DNA of 64,000 nt from contig CM037880.1 of NCBI GenBank assembly GCA_021292165.1, positions 138,262,564 to 138,326,563 of the forward strand. The letters are read 5' to 3'. The translations under genes were made by a program, and so were the position numbers. Shown here one piece after another: positions 20,669 through 30,368 of the stretch. The notes under the pieces are model-generated. The model made no database searches. It saw only the letters and a list, made by a program, of their open reading frames with translations, and was not told where the DNA came from. The stretch comes from Shinisaurus crocodilurus. Lineage: Eukaryota; Chordata; Lepidosauria; Squamata; Shinisauridae. Within the stretch, counting starts at the first letter, position 1, and each line of letters opens with the position of its first letter.

Positions 20669-21083
20669 CCCTAGGGTCTCAGGGAGAGGGAGGTCACCCC
20701 ACCATCTCGTCAATGTGATGGCAAGGAATCCAAAGAAACATTTCGCGCCCCCCCGCGACTGTAAATAGTATCATTTGTCTATAAATTGTTATAAGTACAC
20801 CTCTGCATAACATGTATCCTTATTAACGTATAAGAGAATAAAAAAAGAAAGAAATGTGGATCAATTTACAACAAAGAATAGCTTTATTAACTGTAGCAGA
20901 AAAGATTTAAAGGGTCTAAAAGTCACACGGGCGGGTTTGGCCAATCAGGCGAGCCCCCCTTTACGGAGCCTCGCGCCCCCCCAGGGGGGCCCGCCCCACT
21001 ATTTGAGAAGCACTGCCCTAGGGTCTCAGGGAGAGGGAGGTCACCCCACCATCTCGTCAATGTGATGGCAAGGAATCCAAAGA
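20667..21083. repeat. Perfect 70-bp direct repeat flanking a hAT end
   Basis: Positions 20667-20736 and 21014-21083 are identical, starting TGCCCTAGGGTCTCAGGG and ending GGAATCCAAAGA. The 277-bp spacer ends CCACTATTTGAGAAGCAC(TG), which reversed is a typical hAT start (CAGTGCTTCTCAAATAGTGG). Its C-rich interior also fits that family, but no matching left end is visible. The repeat consists of SINE remnant plus flank, so it is a local duplication, not an ordinary target duplication. Confidence 0.75.
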
Positions 21084-21250
21084 CAGCTGTTTAAATACTA
21101 ATGGTGTTTCTGTAGTTTCTAGACATTCCCTTGATATATGTATCATTCAGCTATGTATCACGTTTTCCCTTAATTAATTATAGGCAGTGGAACACAGTGC
21201 ACGGGAAAGGGATACTTATTTCTTCCCTCCTCATCACAATTGGAACAATC

Positions 21251-21251
21251 C

Positions 21252-21300
<49 letters not shown>

Positions 21301-21302
21301 AC
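21251..21302. repeat. (CT)n(CA)n compound microsatellite
   Basis: Adjoining CT and CA dinucleotide runs. The same compound form occurs at 42196-42269 and 52391-52443. Confidence 0.97.
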
Positions 21303-21314
21303 GCAAGGAGAATG

Positions 21315-21362
21315 CTTAGATAAAAAGTCCCCAGTGGTGCCAATGGGGACTTTTTATCTAAG
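21315..21362. repeat. Perfect 19-bp stem-loop
   Basis: CTTAGATAAAAAGTCCCCA (21315-21333) is exactly inverted at 21344-21362, leaving a 10-nt loop. No T-run follows on the plus strand. It may be a remnant of a very short MITE. It is too short for a typical animal pre-miRNA. Confidence 0.8.
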
Positions 21363-21379
21363 TGTTCTAGCCATGCACA

Positions 21380-22055
21380 GGGGGTGGGGTGATGGTGTTC
21401 CGATCACTCTGGGGAGAGAAGAGATCAGCCTTGCCTCCCTGCACATTGCATTCCCGGTAAGATTTCCTATCCCTGCCTGTTATTCTTTAAGGAAAAACTT
21501 GACATGTAGCTACATGCTACGTCTCAAGGAAATGTCTAGTTTGGCCCTAAATGGTGGCAGAATTATGGAAACGTGAAAATCTAAAAGAACATGACTCTGC
21601 ACCAAAGAGAAGAAAACGGGTCTCACTTGTGATCTGCAAGCACTTTAACACAAAAGGCTTTCCCTTTTTCCAGCATGATCATCTGCGCCAGATGTATTGA
21701 GTTCATTGGAACAAAGAGTAACAATTTAAGTTACTTTCACAGAATGTACCTAATTATGTCATCTCAAGGCTGTAAGAACACAGGCTGCAGCCAATAACTT
21801 GACATCATGCACAACATATGCTTAGCGTCTCTGTCTTCCAGGGGTGAGGATAACATCTTTATTTAGCAACTATAGCAAAAAAAGGAGAGAGAGAAAAGGA
21901 AAACTTCATGTAACTTCTTTTTTTTACTGAGCAACTCAACTTTATGTAATGAAAATGCTTCTACTCTCCACCACCACTCCCAGAACTAGGTATTTGGTTT
22001 CTCTAACAGTCATCATAAAAAGAATACCAATAAAAACAAGAGAACTGTAGCAACC
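21380..22055. other. Low-repeat sequence, no gene seen
   Basis: The stretch 21600-21860 has no repeat signature or recognisable frame. Candidate for comparison with other reptiles; nothing functional can be asserted. Confidence 0.3.
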
Positions 22056-22074
22056 CAAACTAAAATAAACAGCG

Positions 22075-22335
22075 GCAGCAATAAATCTGGGGAAAAGGAA
22101 CCAAATTATCTGACTGAAATGAGCATCTGAAGAATATTGTTTTTATCTGATGCCAGTGAAAACGCAAAGAGAGGAAGTCAACCAGGTCTCCTAGACAGAG
22201 AGTTCCATAGCCTGGTGCTACCACTAAGAAGGCCTTATCCTGTTCACCAACACACAGTACCTCAGACAAGAGGTACAGACTAGACAAGTGCTGGGATGCA
22301 GAGGGACAATGGAACAGGGAAGCAAAGGAGAAGAG
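22075..22335 (-). pseudogene. L2-like LINE ORF2 C-terminal relic
   Basis: The minus-strand frame reads LVVAPGYGTLCLGDLVDF, matching in order the AFSVVAPRLWNSLP..(L/V) region found in the better copies at 44.8 and 63.3 kb, followed by an LRFHWHQIKT stretch matching FRRQLKT. Catalytic domains are absent. Confidence 0.5.
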
Positions 22336-22415
22336 GACCAAGGTTAAGTGTCATATGTTGTTTGAAACAATTTGACAAATATTGGCTGCAGATCAATAAT
22401 TTTGATATACAGGCC

Positions 22416-22584
22416 TGTGGCTTATGCTGGCTCAGCTTGTCTGAGCGTGGAAAGCTAAGCAGGGTCAGGCCTGGTTATTACTTGGATGGGAGACCCCTCC
22501 TCTAGTTTCCTGCAATGAGCAGGGGGTTGGATTCGATAGCCTTGTAGGCTCCTTCCAACTCTATGAAATCTATGAAATCTATGA
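22416..22584 (+). mobile_element. 5S-headed, CR1-tailed SINE, copy 2
   Basis: GGAAAGCTAAGCAGGGTCAG and ACTTGGATGGGAGAC are the 5S internal promoter region. The tail GAGCAGGGGGTTGGATTCGA and TCCAACTCTATG is CR1-like and ends in repeated AAATCTATG units, the CR1 type of terminal repeat. It is collinear with the copy at 3807-3975. Confidence 0.82.
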
Positions 22585-22589
22585 CCTTA

Positions 22590-23590
22590 AATAAATAAAT
22601 GTAACCAGTTCCCAGTTTGAACATGTGAATTGCACTTCTTATTAATGGTAGCTTATCTGAAAAAGTGTTTGAAAAAGAACCCCAAAATGGCAAATTAGAA
22701 AGAATGCAAAATAAGTCTTAAAAGCTCATCACTGCTGAGCTCATCTCATGATCCTGAGGTGCATCATTAAGTTGAACCAGGGATTTAAGAATATCAAGGG
22801 ACCCATCTGCAGTATTCCACCACTGGAATGAATCTTTCAGGTTTCCCAGCATACTCGTTTCCCCCATGCTCCCAAAAATGTGACTTGCCACACAGAAGAT
22901 CAAAGAATGCATCTTATATACCACAATAAAATACATGTACTGCAATATGTCCACAAATGGTGCCCCAAATGGCTGGATATCTTATGCAAATTATTTTACT
23001 TATAGGAACATTACATTCTGCCATGTTCTGTACTATTGCTTCACACCTTCCAGTTGTTATCAATTGTTCTACTTTTTTCCTAAATTAATGAGAAATTTTA
23101 ATATCTTTTAGACCATATAGGCCTTGAATTTTAACTTAATATTTTCCCTTGAACCTTGCACCTAGGCATATCTTGAATCTTCTACTATTTTCTTTTCAAT
23201 GCCTACTTTACTGCTTCCCGGCTTTTTTCATTCATTCTTGCTTCAAATTTACCAAATTCTTCCTGTAAGACCGTCTGAAATTCTTCTGTACCCATAACAA
23301 AGCTATAATCCAACCCTTTGTGTTTTGTTTCATTTTCTTTGTGATTATACCAAATTAACACTTGTACTGTACATGTCAAAGTATAAATAGTGAAATATTT
23401 AAATAAAGTCACTTTCTTGTAACATACAGCAAACAGCTCTTATATTTAAAAAAACAAAAACAAAAACCTTAGTATCTGCTTCAAGAACAATCCATGTATG
23501 ATCTCGGGCCTTTGGAATTCATTCTCACTGAACGGACTACTCACCTAAGGGCTACACTGCTCTGACCACACACACCCCGGTGCTATCACA
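22590..23590. other. AT-rich sequence, no gene recognised
   Basis: Minus-strand open frames at 22718-22954 and 23203-23412 read as plausible protein but match no family I recognise. Both lack supporting splice or start context, so I do not call them genes. No repeat signature is evident. Confidence 0.3.
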
Positions 23591-23594
23591 CCCA

Positions 23595-24060
23595 GTGGTG
23601 CACCACCTGGCTTTTGCAAGTATCCTTTACAGATAGTGCTGCCATAAGATCCGCCGCTGAAAAGAATCCATGTAGAAAACAATACTAGAAAATGTGGTTC
23701 CCAGTAAACTAGATCAATTGTCTGCTGTGATGGAGATGGTAGAAGCAATGAGCTGTTCCATTGGAGGAGCTAGCTGTTACTCCTGAGTAGGTACGCCGTT
23801 ACTCCTGAGTAGGTAAGCCATTACTCCTGAGTAGGTATGCCTGTTTTAGGCGTGAGATGGTAGATAAGCTGTTTCCATGGGAAGGGGCTAGTTGTTGCTC
23901 CCAAATAGGTCTGTCTCACCTCCCACTGTCTTCATCCATGCTGCCTGACGTTTGCAAGAATCTTTTACGGTTAGGGCCATGATACGGTCCAGCACTGAAA
24001 GGAGTTTATGTATAGAACAATGCCTACAAACACCTGTTCCCCACAAACTAGGCCACCATA
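23595..24060. repeat. Diverged tandem duplication with a 22-bp triplet repeat
   Basis: Blocks 23605-23755 and 23937-24055 share ordered motifs: TTTGCAAG then TC(C/T)TTTACAG/GG, CCGCTGAAA/CAGCACTGAAA, TGTAGAAAACAAT/TGTATAGAACAAT, and GGTTCCCAGTAAACTAG/TGTTCCCCACAAACTAG. Between them the unit GTTACTCCTGAGTAGGTA(C)GCC is repeated three times (about 23774-23841) at 22-bp spacing, and a variant, GTTGCTCCCAAATAGGT, follows near 23893. The origin is unknown; no coding content. Confidence 0.7.
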
Positions 24061-24064
24061 TTAT

Positions 24065-25385
24065 GTAGGACTTCTGCATCCCAGTGTAATGGTTCTCTGT
24101 GATAACAGGTTACCTACCAATGGCATGTTTTTGGCAATGTATTCTAAATTTACTAGACAATTGCCATGATGAATTGTGAAGGTATACAAGAAATACAGAT
24201 GAAGAGCCGTGTCCTCATTCAGATATTCAACAAGAGCTGGCACTGATCAATGCAAAAAAATCTCCCATGGAAACATCTTTTTGTAGTACAGAGGCTTCAT
24301 TTTCCTGATTTATCCTCATCAACAACGACAACAAAAAGGAGGCATGAACAGAATGCCATGAACAGAAATTCCACCCAGTTGCCCATTTGTGCAGAGGGTC
24401 CAGCCCACATGGTAGCTTATCACAGTGAAAGAGGAGAGCAGAGTGAAAGAGAAAGACAAGATATATCAATACTGGCTCCTGGTGAATGTATGCACTGAAG
24501 CTACATTTACACAAACTGCTACGACAAGAGTTCTCTCTCTCAAGACATCTACCGTATGTAGTTTCATAGGGTTTGAGCCATAGGATGTTTTGAGAATGTT
24601 CCATATAAAGAATTCTGTAGCAATGCGAAAGAGGAAATCTCCCAGCACTGATATAGCACCAAATGAATTCTGTTCAAGTGTGAACTGCATCGTGGTAGGA
24701 GCACAGCCTCCAGGAAACTGCAAGCGTGAATACACCAGAATTGAGTTTGAACCGAAAAACCTGTGAACTTTGTGAAGGAAAAGACTTCAGTATTTTTACA
24801 GCAGAGAAAATGAAATGCAAAAGCAAAAATATTGGGCACTGAGGATCCCTTGTGTGGTGCAGAAGATATACATCCTGTAGGGATGCTTGTCAGAAAAACA
24901 ATATATGGAGTGTTCTCCTTTGACCTAGCATTATACTCATCTTTTCTGTACAAGTGTTATCAGATAGCCTCTTGGAAAAATGTAGCAGTCTCCTGGTGGC
25001 TGGGAAAGAGCAAGGATAGTGATTGCAGCCAGACAGTAGGAAAGCTTACACAAAAGCAGCAAGATTGTCTCCCCACAACTTCAAGATTTGAGATTAGCAT
25101 GGTAGCGCATGATGTGACTAGTTTAAAAACCATTTCTTTCCACAGTAAGGGACACGCAAGTTGCTATCTTCTTGTAAACAAACTCGTGACCATTTTTTTT
25201 TAAATGCAGCCGGATTCTGATTTGAGTACACAATTTTGTTTTCTTTACTCAGGGGGGTGCTTTTTCTGTTGTTTCTGGGTGTTTTGGGTTTTGTTTTGTT
25301 TTTGCAAAACTCACAGGAACCTGCACAGATTTTCTTATATATCTATGATGGCTCCACCAGGGAGGAAAGGACTGATGGGGACTTG
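24065..25385. other. Unique-looking sequence, no gene or repeat identified
   Basis: No recognised repeat. Several open frames on both strands (for example 24227-24604 and 24564-24953, minus) overlap one another and have no familiar domains. Confidence 0.3.
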
Positions 25386-25396
25386 AGCATGTAGTG

Positions 25397-25502
25397 CAGT
25401 GTTCTCCAACCTTGGGTCCCCAGATGTTTTTGGCCTACAACTCCCAGCATGCCCCAGCCAGCATAGCCAAAACATCTGGGGACCCAAGGTTGGAGAACAC
25501 TG
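25397..25502. mobile_element. Young P1-type hAT MITE with perfect TSD
   Basis: A 106-bp hairpin with ends CAGTGTTCTCCAACCTTGGG and CCCAAGGTTGGAGAACACTG, exact inverses. It is flanked by a perfect 8-bp duplication ATGTAGTG (25389-25396 and 25503-25510). The interior is the P1 CTACAACTCCCAGCATGCC core. This copy best proves that the family moves as hAT. Confidence 0.93.
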
Positions 25503-25804
25503 ATGTAGTGCAAAGGAAGAACCCTGTTCTCATTATGCACTCTGGTCTAGTCCCCACCAACCGGCAACACACACGCACAACAAATACAGCCTTCCTTCCA
25601 AGGCCGTGTGTAACTGAATCATCTGACCCGGGGCTCAAGCTCATCTGGAAGCCTTCGGCTTTTACTTGAGAGCCGTTCCTTCAAGGAGTGACTGCTAGTT
25701 GCGATTATTCAGCCGTGAGGGAAAGGCACTCTGCTTGTGCTCACAGTTAGTCTTCTTACTTGCCTGGCACTGAGGTAGAGTGGCTCACATGAGCATAAAT
25801 CCCT

Positions 25805-25973
25805 TGCAGGCTTTAGATGAGAGGAAAGGCCTTAATTCTGTTAATTAAATGTGCTCAACCAATGTGCTTTAGGCCAGCTGCAATGAGTGAGAGCCCCTCC
25901 CACGGACTTCCTATCCCAGCAAATCCTTACTAGATCCCAAGTCTCTCCACTTAGTTCCATTACTCATGATACA
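25805..25973 (-). repeat. 3' LTR of the Gypsy element
   Basis: Read on the minus strand the LTR starts TGTATCATGAGTAATGGAAC and ends TAAAGCCTGCA, with TG..CA borders. The other LTR (30369-30792) matches it once its insertion is discounted (both about 168 bp). The A/G-rich stretch just upstream on the minus strand (25974-25990) could be the polypurine tract. Confidence 0.75.
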
Positions 25974-26037
25974 TCTTTACACTTTTTTATAACAATAAAC
26001 TCAAAGCAGTGATAACAAATATTTACAATAAGCATGT

Positions 26038-26276
26038 ATTTATTATTTATTTATTTTATTTATATCCCGCCCTTTTTTTCTGCAAGGAACCCAAGGCGGC
26101 TTACATAATCATCCTCCTCCTCTCCATTTTGTCCTCACAACAACCCTGTGAGGTAGGTTAGGCTGAGAGGCAGTGACTGGCCCAAAGTCACCCAGTGAGT
26201 TTCATGGCTGAGCAGGGACTAGAACCTGGATCTCCTGAGTCCCAGTCCACTCTAACCACTACACAACACTGGCTCT
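26038..26276 (-). mobile_element. CORE/MIR-like SINE inside the Gypsy element
   Basis: Minus-strand SINE: AGAGCCAGTGTTGTGTAGTG head, CAGTCACTGCCTCTCAGCC core, and GCCGCCTTGGGTTCCTTGCA then GGCGGGATATAAATAAA tail. It lies between the 3' LTR and the integrase relic, so it landed after the Gypsy insertion. Confidence 0.82.
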
Positions 26277-26620
26277 CACTGGAAAAGGTATTAAGGATTT
26301 ACAATCCTTAATACCTTACAGTCCCCTCTCACCAAAGGTCAGGGGTTGCTGATGGAGTCACAACTTTACAGTTAGTTACCTAGTCTTTGAGGTATGCTGG
26401 TTTCTTTAAGAGACATCCTGATCTGGACATCTTTACTATTTTCCTGATCTGACTCTTAGATCGCTTCTAATCCTTGCAGTTTAGTCTCAATAAGGATGTG
26501 CAAGGATTTTGTTCAGGGGGTGGAAGTTTGGTGAACTCGCCGGGCTCAAACCCCCCCCCCCGTCCCTCCTACCTGTTTCCCCGGCTCGACTCACGTTCTC
26601 CTGAGTCAAGTTGGGGAAGC

Positions 26621-26781
26621 GACTTCTGGGTTCCCGACGGTACACTTTTTACATAGAAAATGGCATAAGATACACCCAAAAAGGCCTCAATTTGCGCAAG
26701 TTATGCAAATTGTGGCCGCTTTTACCGTATCTTAGACCATTTTCTACATAGCAAGCATGATACTGTCAGGAACCCGGAAGT
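26621..26781. repeat. Fold-back element in the Gypsy 3' region
   Basis: ACTTCTGGGTTCCCGAC pairs with GTCAGGAACCCGGAAGT. Inward, ACATAGAAAATGG pairs with CCATTTTCTACATAG, and the centre is CAATTTGCGCAAGTTATGCAA. The total is about 160 bp. Palindromic MITE, class unknown. The Gypsy frame resumes beyond it. Confidence 0.7.
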
Positions 26782-27126
26782 CTGCCAAGTGGCTCGGGTG
26801 GCGTTCCCTTTTGGCCCGGTTTGGCAGGTGCAGCGGCACCCAGAAAGTTGGGTGGCGGGTGGATCGCCCACCACTAGTCTTGGAGGGAGTTTCAGATTCT
26901 GGCAGTTGCTGCAGCATATCATGCTGTAACTCTTCTTTCTGCTTCTAAGAACACAGCCGTCTGCAATTACAACATAGTACACTGCCTTCTAGTAGTCACC
27001 TCATAGGATCTGGGAGCCACTGCTTTTACCAGAACTCCAGACACATGTTTTTCTGTGTCTTTCTGCAGGCTGTATCCACACTGGGTAGTCGTTTTCTATG
27101 GCTGGGAGGTCTCTAGCTGAACAGTT

Positions 27127-27737
27127 TTAGTACCTAGTTTGTCTCCTTTGATTGCAAGCCATCTCCTCTCTGTGATTTTCTACTAGTGCCAGAACTAGCA
27201 GATCTCTGTGCATTGGTAGGAGTGTTTTGGTTCTGCGTCCCATCAGGGCTTGTGCTGGGCTTGTCTGGCATCCTTGTGGTGGGGTATTTTGATAGGCCAG
27301 GAGAGGGACAAAATAGGGGTCTGACTCTGAGGTGACAGCTTTGTGCAGCAGCTTCTTTGCTGTTTTAATTGCTGAATCTACTTTTCTATTGCTCTGTAGA
27401 TATGCTGGGGAGGAGGTAAGCTGGTCAAATTCCCAATGCTGTGAAAATACTCTGAATTCTTCACATGTGAACTGAGGTCCATTATCACTAGTGACTGTGC
27501 CAGATATTCCATATTTGGGAAAGTGTGCTTTTAGCTTCCAGATCACCTCTCTGTTTCCTGTATCCTGCAGACTATCGGTTTCCCAGCAGTTGGAATAACT
27601 CCTATACATGAAGCATGAATCTTTTCTATGACTTTCTTCTCTTGTGTGAAGAGGCTGGAATGACAAGTGTCTGCCCATGACATATTAGTCCATCTTGGAC
27701 ACTGAGTTCTTTCCTGAGCTGAAAATATGCTGTTCAT
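27127..27737 (-). pseudogene. Gypsy integrase relic
   Basis: The main frame (27678-27127) contains SDNGPQFTCEEFRVF, the second catalytic aspartate region of the integrase core. Next comes LTSSPAYLQSNRKVDSAIKT, where the family usually has NGKVE. The final glutamate of the DDE triad thus appears as Asp. Downstream NTPPQGCQTSPAQALMGRR is the usual end of the core. The N-terminal part is frameshifted into 27737-27543. Inactive by frame breaks. Confidence 0.8.
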
Positions 27738-27908
27738 CTTTAATTTCCTACAATGTTGTTATTTTGATTTGGAGATAGTGTATCATGTTGATCATCTCAG
27801 TCTCCTGATACCCCTGCAGCTTCTTCTGTGCTGAGTAAATAAGCATAACTCAGTGTGTCTGCCAACACTAGAGCTTTTCCTGGACAATATCTGATCTCTA
27901 CCTGGTAT

Positions 27909-28130
27909 TTATTTCTGTGGAAGCATCAACATGCACTGTAACTGTTTAGGTGCACTAAGAAGAGGCTTTCTCATAATTGTCTCTAGCAGTTTGTGATCAG
28001 AAAGCACCATTACTGGGTGCCCATAAGAATACTGGTGGAAACACTCTGCTCCAAACACCACAACCAGTAGCTCTTTTTCTATTTGCGCATCCCCTTGTTC
28101 TGTCTCTGACTGCTCGGCTTGCATATTCAG
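27909..28130 (-). pseudogene. Gypsy RNase H relic
   Basis: The frame has AQIEKELLVVVFGAECFHQY and VLSDHKLLETIMRKPL followed by APKQLQCMLM. These match the RNase H region (EKE..A.VF.., TDHK.LE.I..KPL, AP.RLQRM) of vertebrate Ty3/Gypsy elements. It ends in stops on both sides. Confidence 0.8.
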
Positions 28131-28499
28131 TCCCTTGCTCTTCTAAAAACAAACAAACCATGCACCCAGTCCCTTTTCAGATGCATCACACACTGTAGAG
28201 TCAGCTGCTCTCCTGGCTGATAGTATCTGTGAACGGAGGCATCCATGATTAATTGCTTTAATCTCTCTCAAATGCTCATTGCTGCAGCCCTGTCCAGTCC
28301 CACTCTACAGTCTTTGTCATGTGGCATAGTGGCTCTGCTTCTGTTGCCAAATGCGGGCAAAATTTAGCCTGGAAGCTTATCATTCCCATGAAGCGCTGGA
28401 CCTTGGTCACATCCATTGGTGGTAGCATGTTCTGAATTGCTTCTACCTTGCTGAAATCTGGGCCTTAGTCCTTCAGGTGATAGAACATACCTTGCTACT

Positions 28500-28975
28500 G
28501 TTTGAGTTTCATTTTTTCTGGGCTGAGTTTGATGTTCCTCTCTCTCTGCACCACTGGAAGAATGACTGTAGCTTGTAATTATGGTTGTTTCCTGCCTCTA
28601 TAGAATTTGCCACTTCTCCTGTAATCAGGATGCCATCTGCAATTATCTTCACACCCAGCAGTCCTTTGAGTGCCTGCTTTAGTTTCCTCTGAAACACTTC
28701 AGGTGCTGGCGAGATGCCCATGGGAAGGCGGAGCCATCTATAGCAACCAAAAGGTTTAGAAAACGTAGTCAATTTGCTTGACTCTTCATCTAGCTTTACA
28801 TGGCAGAAGTCATTGCTGACATCAGAAACACTGGATATCTGGGTTCTGGAGAGATCAGGAAAGATATAATCAATTGTAGGTAATGGCATCTTTTGAGTGC
28901 TCAGTTTAATGGCTTGCGGTCTATGCAGATCTTCAGTTTGCCTGATGGGTTCTTTACTACGAGCATCCTACTTAC
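28500..28975 (-). pseudogene. Gypsy reverse transcriptase relic
   Basis: The minus-strand frame 28889-28509 has the FSKPFGCYRWLRLPMGISPA and PEVFQRKLKQAL motifs of Gypsy RT. The catalytic YxDD box reads IIADGILITGE, so the second aspartate is replaced by glycine, which alone would abolish activity. The preceding segment (28970-28900) carries NPSGKLKICID-like sequence in another frame. Strongly decayed. Confidence 0.82.
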
Positions 28976-29449
28976 TAGGGTGTGTTAGATTCTTCTGAGA
29001 TGATGATGATGCCCCTTTTCTACAAACTGTCTAGTTATTTATGAACAGGCTCATACAATGCCACTGGCAAGCAAACTGGGTCCATTAGTGGATCTGTTTC
29101 TACTCATAATCCCTTAAAACAACCATCTCCCCTGAAAACATCTCCATAGTTTTCCAGAATAGATTCCATGGTCCACGAAATTTCCATGGTCCAGAATAGT
29201 TTCCATGGTCCAGAGAATTCTGTATTGCACAGACAAAATTCTGGTGCTGCACTCTAATCAAGTCCATTGCTTGGTTGGCTGCATTACCTAAAAGGGTGAG
29301 TTGGACCCTTTCCTTCACAACTACAAATGTAAGTTGATACGTTTTGTTGTTTGGGAGATTTGTTCATTTCAGATTGCATTTCCCTGCTGTCTGCATTATT
29401 CTCTTACTGTACATTAACAGGGAGCGGCTGCTCTGCCTAATGGTTATGC

Positions 29450-29530
29450 TACAGTCTAATTCATAGTGGGGAATCACATTGCATGATGCTCCACTGTCCA
29501 GTTGAAATCTCACAGGTTGTTGGCCCAGTA
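29450..29530 (-). pseudogene. Gypsy aspartic protease active-site relic
   Basis: On the minus strand the sequence reads QQPVRFQLDSGASCNVIP. The D-S-G-A catalytic loop of retrotransposon aspartic proteases is preserved. It sits between the zinc knuckle and RT as expected. The rest of the domain is not in one frame. Confidence 0.75.
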
Positions 29531-29607
29531 ATATCATTGCACATAATCCTTTTGCTGGTGATGTACCCAGAGTCTGGACTTGATATAAGTTGGAGTCAGA
29601 GAGTCAG

Positions 29608-29817
29608 TCATGACTTCCATATCCTCAGCACTGTCTGCGGAGTCTGCTGCAACACACTCCGGAAGTAGCTCAGTTTACCACAATGTGCACATTGCTGGCC
29701 AAATGCAGGGAACTTTGCCTTTCTCTGTTCATGCTGCCTGCCACAGTAGATCCAGCTCACAATGGGTGCAGAACCCTGATTTACTTCTTCCTGCTTTGAT
29801 TCCCACCATGCTTGCAC
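29608..29817 (-). pseudogene. Gypsy gag zinc-knuckle relic
   Basis: The frame reads WIYCGRQHEQRKAKFPAFGQ then QCAHCGKLSYFRSV. This is a pair of CCHC-type knuckles with some cysteines and a histidine lost (for example KFPAFG where a cysteine is expected, and SYF for NHF). The domain packages RNA in active elements. Confidence 0.7.
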
Positions 29818-29856
29818 TCCTAGGGGTGGGAATCAAATTGCACTTTGGAGCAGGGC

Positions 29857-30062
29857 AGGCTGGTGCCTCTTGTGTCAGTGGGGCTCCTTATCCATTGCAT
29901 CTTTTTGTTTGAGCTCTATAGGAGCTATCCATGGTGCTGAACTCCATCCCCCAAAAGAGGTTCACCACCAGGGAGCACCATGCAGAGCTCCTATAAAGCT
30001 CAAACAAAAAGATGCAATGGATAAGGTGCCCCACTGACACAGGAGCCACCCCACCAGCCTCC
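29857..30062. repeat. Fold-back insertion in gag
   Basis: Long palindrome: CTTATCCATTGCATCTTTTT (29887-29906) is inverted as AAAAAGATGCAATGGATAAG (30006-30025), and the outer arms AGGCTGGTG and CACCAGCCT also pair. It interrupts the gag relic, which continues upstream at 30315-30064. A relative with shared GGAGCTATCCATGG and CAGCCTCCA motifs is at 35826-35998. Confidence 0.8.
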
Positions 30063-30063
30063 A

Positions 30064-30315
30064 CTACTGTGGAGAACAGTAGGCCTCTAAAGCTGACAAT
30101 GTTGCGGCAGTGCTGAGCTTGAGGCTGGCACATATCTTTCTTCCCTGCTCCCCAATAAAGTAAAATGAAAGTTTCACTTTCCTGCTTTCTTCTTCTTCAG
30201 GCATGGCCAGGTCTATATAGCGCTCAAACTCCTGCTTCCAGCAGGACCACTCTTGCGCAAAACCCAGGCCTCCTGGAAGTTTCAGTCCATGTGCCAAGTC
30301 TGTTCTGAAAATCAC
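30064..30315 (-). pseudogene. Gypsy gag (capsid) relic
   Basis: The minus-strand frame includes FAQEWSCWKQEFERYIDLA followed by an acidic EEEE stretch and LSFYFIGEQGRKI. This is the W..W...FERY pattern of Ty3/Gypsy capsid proteins. It is cut short by the fold-back insertion at 29857-30062. Confidence 0.7.
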
Positions 30316-30368
30316 TCAAGAGATTTTTAAAGAACTGTCACCACCATGTTCCATTATCATAAGTTACT

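Noticed and set aside
22718..24953. Several minus-strand open frames that read like proteins (22718-22954, 23203-23412, 24227-24604, 24564-24953)
   Set aside because: No recognisable domains, mutual overlap and no coding context; lengths are ordinary for AT-rich DNA.
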